Notes under the pieces: generated by a model
The model's database searches: none
Seen by the model: only the letters and a program-made list of their open reading frames with translations
Told to the model about the DNA's origin: nothing
Program-made: the position numbers and the translations under genes
Source: Acidobacteriota bacterium
GTDB lineage: Bacteria > Acidobacteriota > Terriglobia > Terriglobales > Acidobacteriaceae
DNA: 6,417 nt
Direction of reading: 5' to 3'
Assembly (NCBI GenBank): GCA_021779695.1
Contig: JAJYAE010000257.1
Coordinates: forward strand, 1-6,417
Part shown: in pieces, positions 5,611-6,417 of the stretch
Layout: every line of letters begins with the position of its first letter
Numbering within the stretch: the first letter of the stretch is position 1

Positions 5611-6417
5611 TTCGATCCAGGTGCCGGAACCCACTCGTCCCCAGAAACATGAAGGAAAACAGGATGAAGTTGTAGCTCGCGTGCACCATCACGCTCGACG
5701 CCAGTGACCGGGTCCCCAGCCGCGCCCAGCAAAGCACAAGGCTCACGCAGATCAGCAGCAGAAAAGGCCCCAATGCGTAGCCGGTCTGGTCCCCGTGCAG
5801 CAGCGCAAACAGGATGCTCGTAATCACGGATGCCGCGCCCATCGCCTGCTTTGACCACTGCGGCGATCCATCCACATCGTCAAGATGCGGCGCAGCCCAG
5901 AAGGTCTCCGCGGCCCAATCGAATCCCGTGCACAACGCCGGCAGCAGAAACCCGCGGAAGGCAAGCTCCTCAAAAAAAGGCGCCGCGGTTACGCCAAACG
6001 CAAACAGAAGCCACGCCGCGCCCGGCATGCGAAAAATGCGATCAATCGGCGCGTTTTCCGGCCCGGGAATCAGCATTCCATTCGTCAGCGCCAGCAGAAA
6101 GCAGATCACCGCCGCGCTCACCAGCCGGCCCCGCAGCTCCAGCGCCGTGCGGCCGCGCCACTGCACCCCGTCAAAAAAACTCTTGCCCCACAACAACGGA
6201 AAAATCAGCAGTGCGCCCAGAAACGTAAGCACGTAAAAAATGGCCTCGGTGCCCAGCGTGTAATGAATCTCATTGGCCGCCTCGGCCAGCGTCTTGACCC
6301 CAAAAAGATGCATCGCCAGCGCAGCGCGCGCCGCAATGCTTGCCCCAAATAACCCGCACAATGCCAGCAGCGCCAGAATCCCGACATGCCCAAGATTGGG
6401 AATCCGCGCATCCGTAT
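5606..6417 (-). CDS. CPBP family intramembrane metalloprotease (CAAX protease/ABI), 5' end outside window
   Basis: The minus-strand frame is open from the right edge to the stop at 5608-5606, giving 269 visible residues. A TTG at 6361 could be read as a start, but the frame continues upstream as TDARIPNLGHVGILALLA, which adds a cytoplasmic segment and the first half of the first membrane helix, so the true start is beyond the window. The family signature is complete: FFEELAFRG (codons near 5971-5954, EExxxR), FALLHGDQ (His at 5797-5795) and VMVHASYNF (His at 5683-5681, Asn at 5671-5669). These residues bind the catalytic metal in Rce1-like proteases. Several hydrophobic helices are evident (for example IFYVLTFLGALLIFPLLW and LGPFLLLICVSLVLCW). 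Bacterial members are varied: some protect against bacteriocins or process peptides, but the substrate here is unknown. It lies upstream of the pilin and lolA on the same strand with 119 bases between. Confidence 0.92.
   Translation of the reverse strand, partial: TDARIPNLGHVGILALLALCGLFGASIAARAALAMHLFGVKTLAEAANEIHYTLGTEAIFYVLTFLGALLIFPLLWGKSFFDGVQWRGRTALELRGRLVSAAVICFLLALTNGMLIPGPENAPIDRIFRMPGAAWLLFAFGVTAAPFFEELAFRGFLLPALCTGFDWAAETFWAAPHLDDVDGSPQWSKQAMGAASVITSILFALLHGDQTGYALGPFLLLICVSLVLCWARLGTRSLASSVMVHASYNFILFSFMFLGTSGFRHLDRM

Noticed and set aside
4951..5634. N-terminal extension of the lolA frame by 228 codons
   Set aside because: The extension overlaps the well-supported pilin gene in another frame, is His/Asp/Gly-rich without a domain, and would bury the LolA signal peptide inside the protein.
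1..6417. Search for a CRISPR array, tRNA/rRNA, transposase, toxin-antitoxin or defence operon
   Set aside because: No regular spacer repeats, no cloverleaf, no transposase or inverted-repeat ends, and no defence module seen. The CPBP protease alone (a family once labelled abortive infection) is not evidence of a defence system.

Overview
The window looks like ordinary chromosomal DNA from a GC-rich Gram-negative bacterium, most likely an acidobacterium (class Terriglobia/Acidobacteriia). The organism call is an inference. It rests on the style of the CPBP protease (a cytoplasmic RIPNLGH segment before the first helix), the Cys-rich GspG/PilA-like pilin, the LolA carrier, the Flp pilin and the oligopeptidase B occurring together. 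No marker gene is present to prove it.

Layout, left to right. (1) 1-338, minus strand: the N-terminal part of a secreted TPM-domain (YgcG-type) protein that runs off the left edge. (2) 339-719: no convincing gene. (3) 720-755: a Rho-independent terminator, followed by a small Flp-type pilin gene (777-1040, minus). (4) 1044-2055: about 1 kb without a convincing gene. It holds an inverted repeat, an orphan plus-strand terminator, a C-rich run, and a T-rich stretch with spaced TTTGCA motifs. (5) 2056-4149, plus strand: a full-length oligopeptidase B (protease II) with intact catalytic triad and basic-residue specificity glutamates. (6) 4228-6417, minus strand: a co-directional run of three genes, in transcription order a CPBP intramembrane protease (its 5' end lies outside the window), a type IV/type II pseudopilin-like protein, and a LolA-type periplasmic carrier. 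The pilin and lolA overlap by ATGA and are probably translationally coupled. A hairpin with a U-rich tail sits at the lolA stop codon.

How the genes fit together: most act at or beyond the inner membrane. Two independent prepilin-like proteins are present (Flp class and GspG/PilA class), but no assembly ATPase, prepilin peptidase, platform protein or secretin is in the window, so each must rely on machinery encoded elsewhere. Oligopeptidase B is a stand-alone cytosolic-type peptidase, convergent with the LolA gene.

I see no CRISPR array, tRNA, rRNA, insertion sequence, or clear previously undescribed system. The most unusual non-coding signals are a three-copy 15-bp tandem repeat straddling the protease stop codon, a small hairpin that holds the pilin ribosome-binding site, and the orphan terminator in the long gene-poor region.
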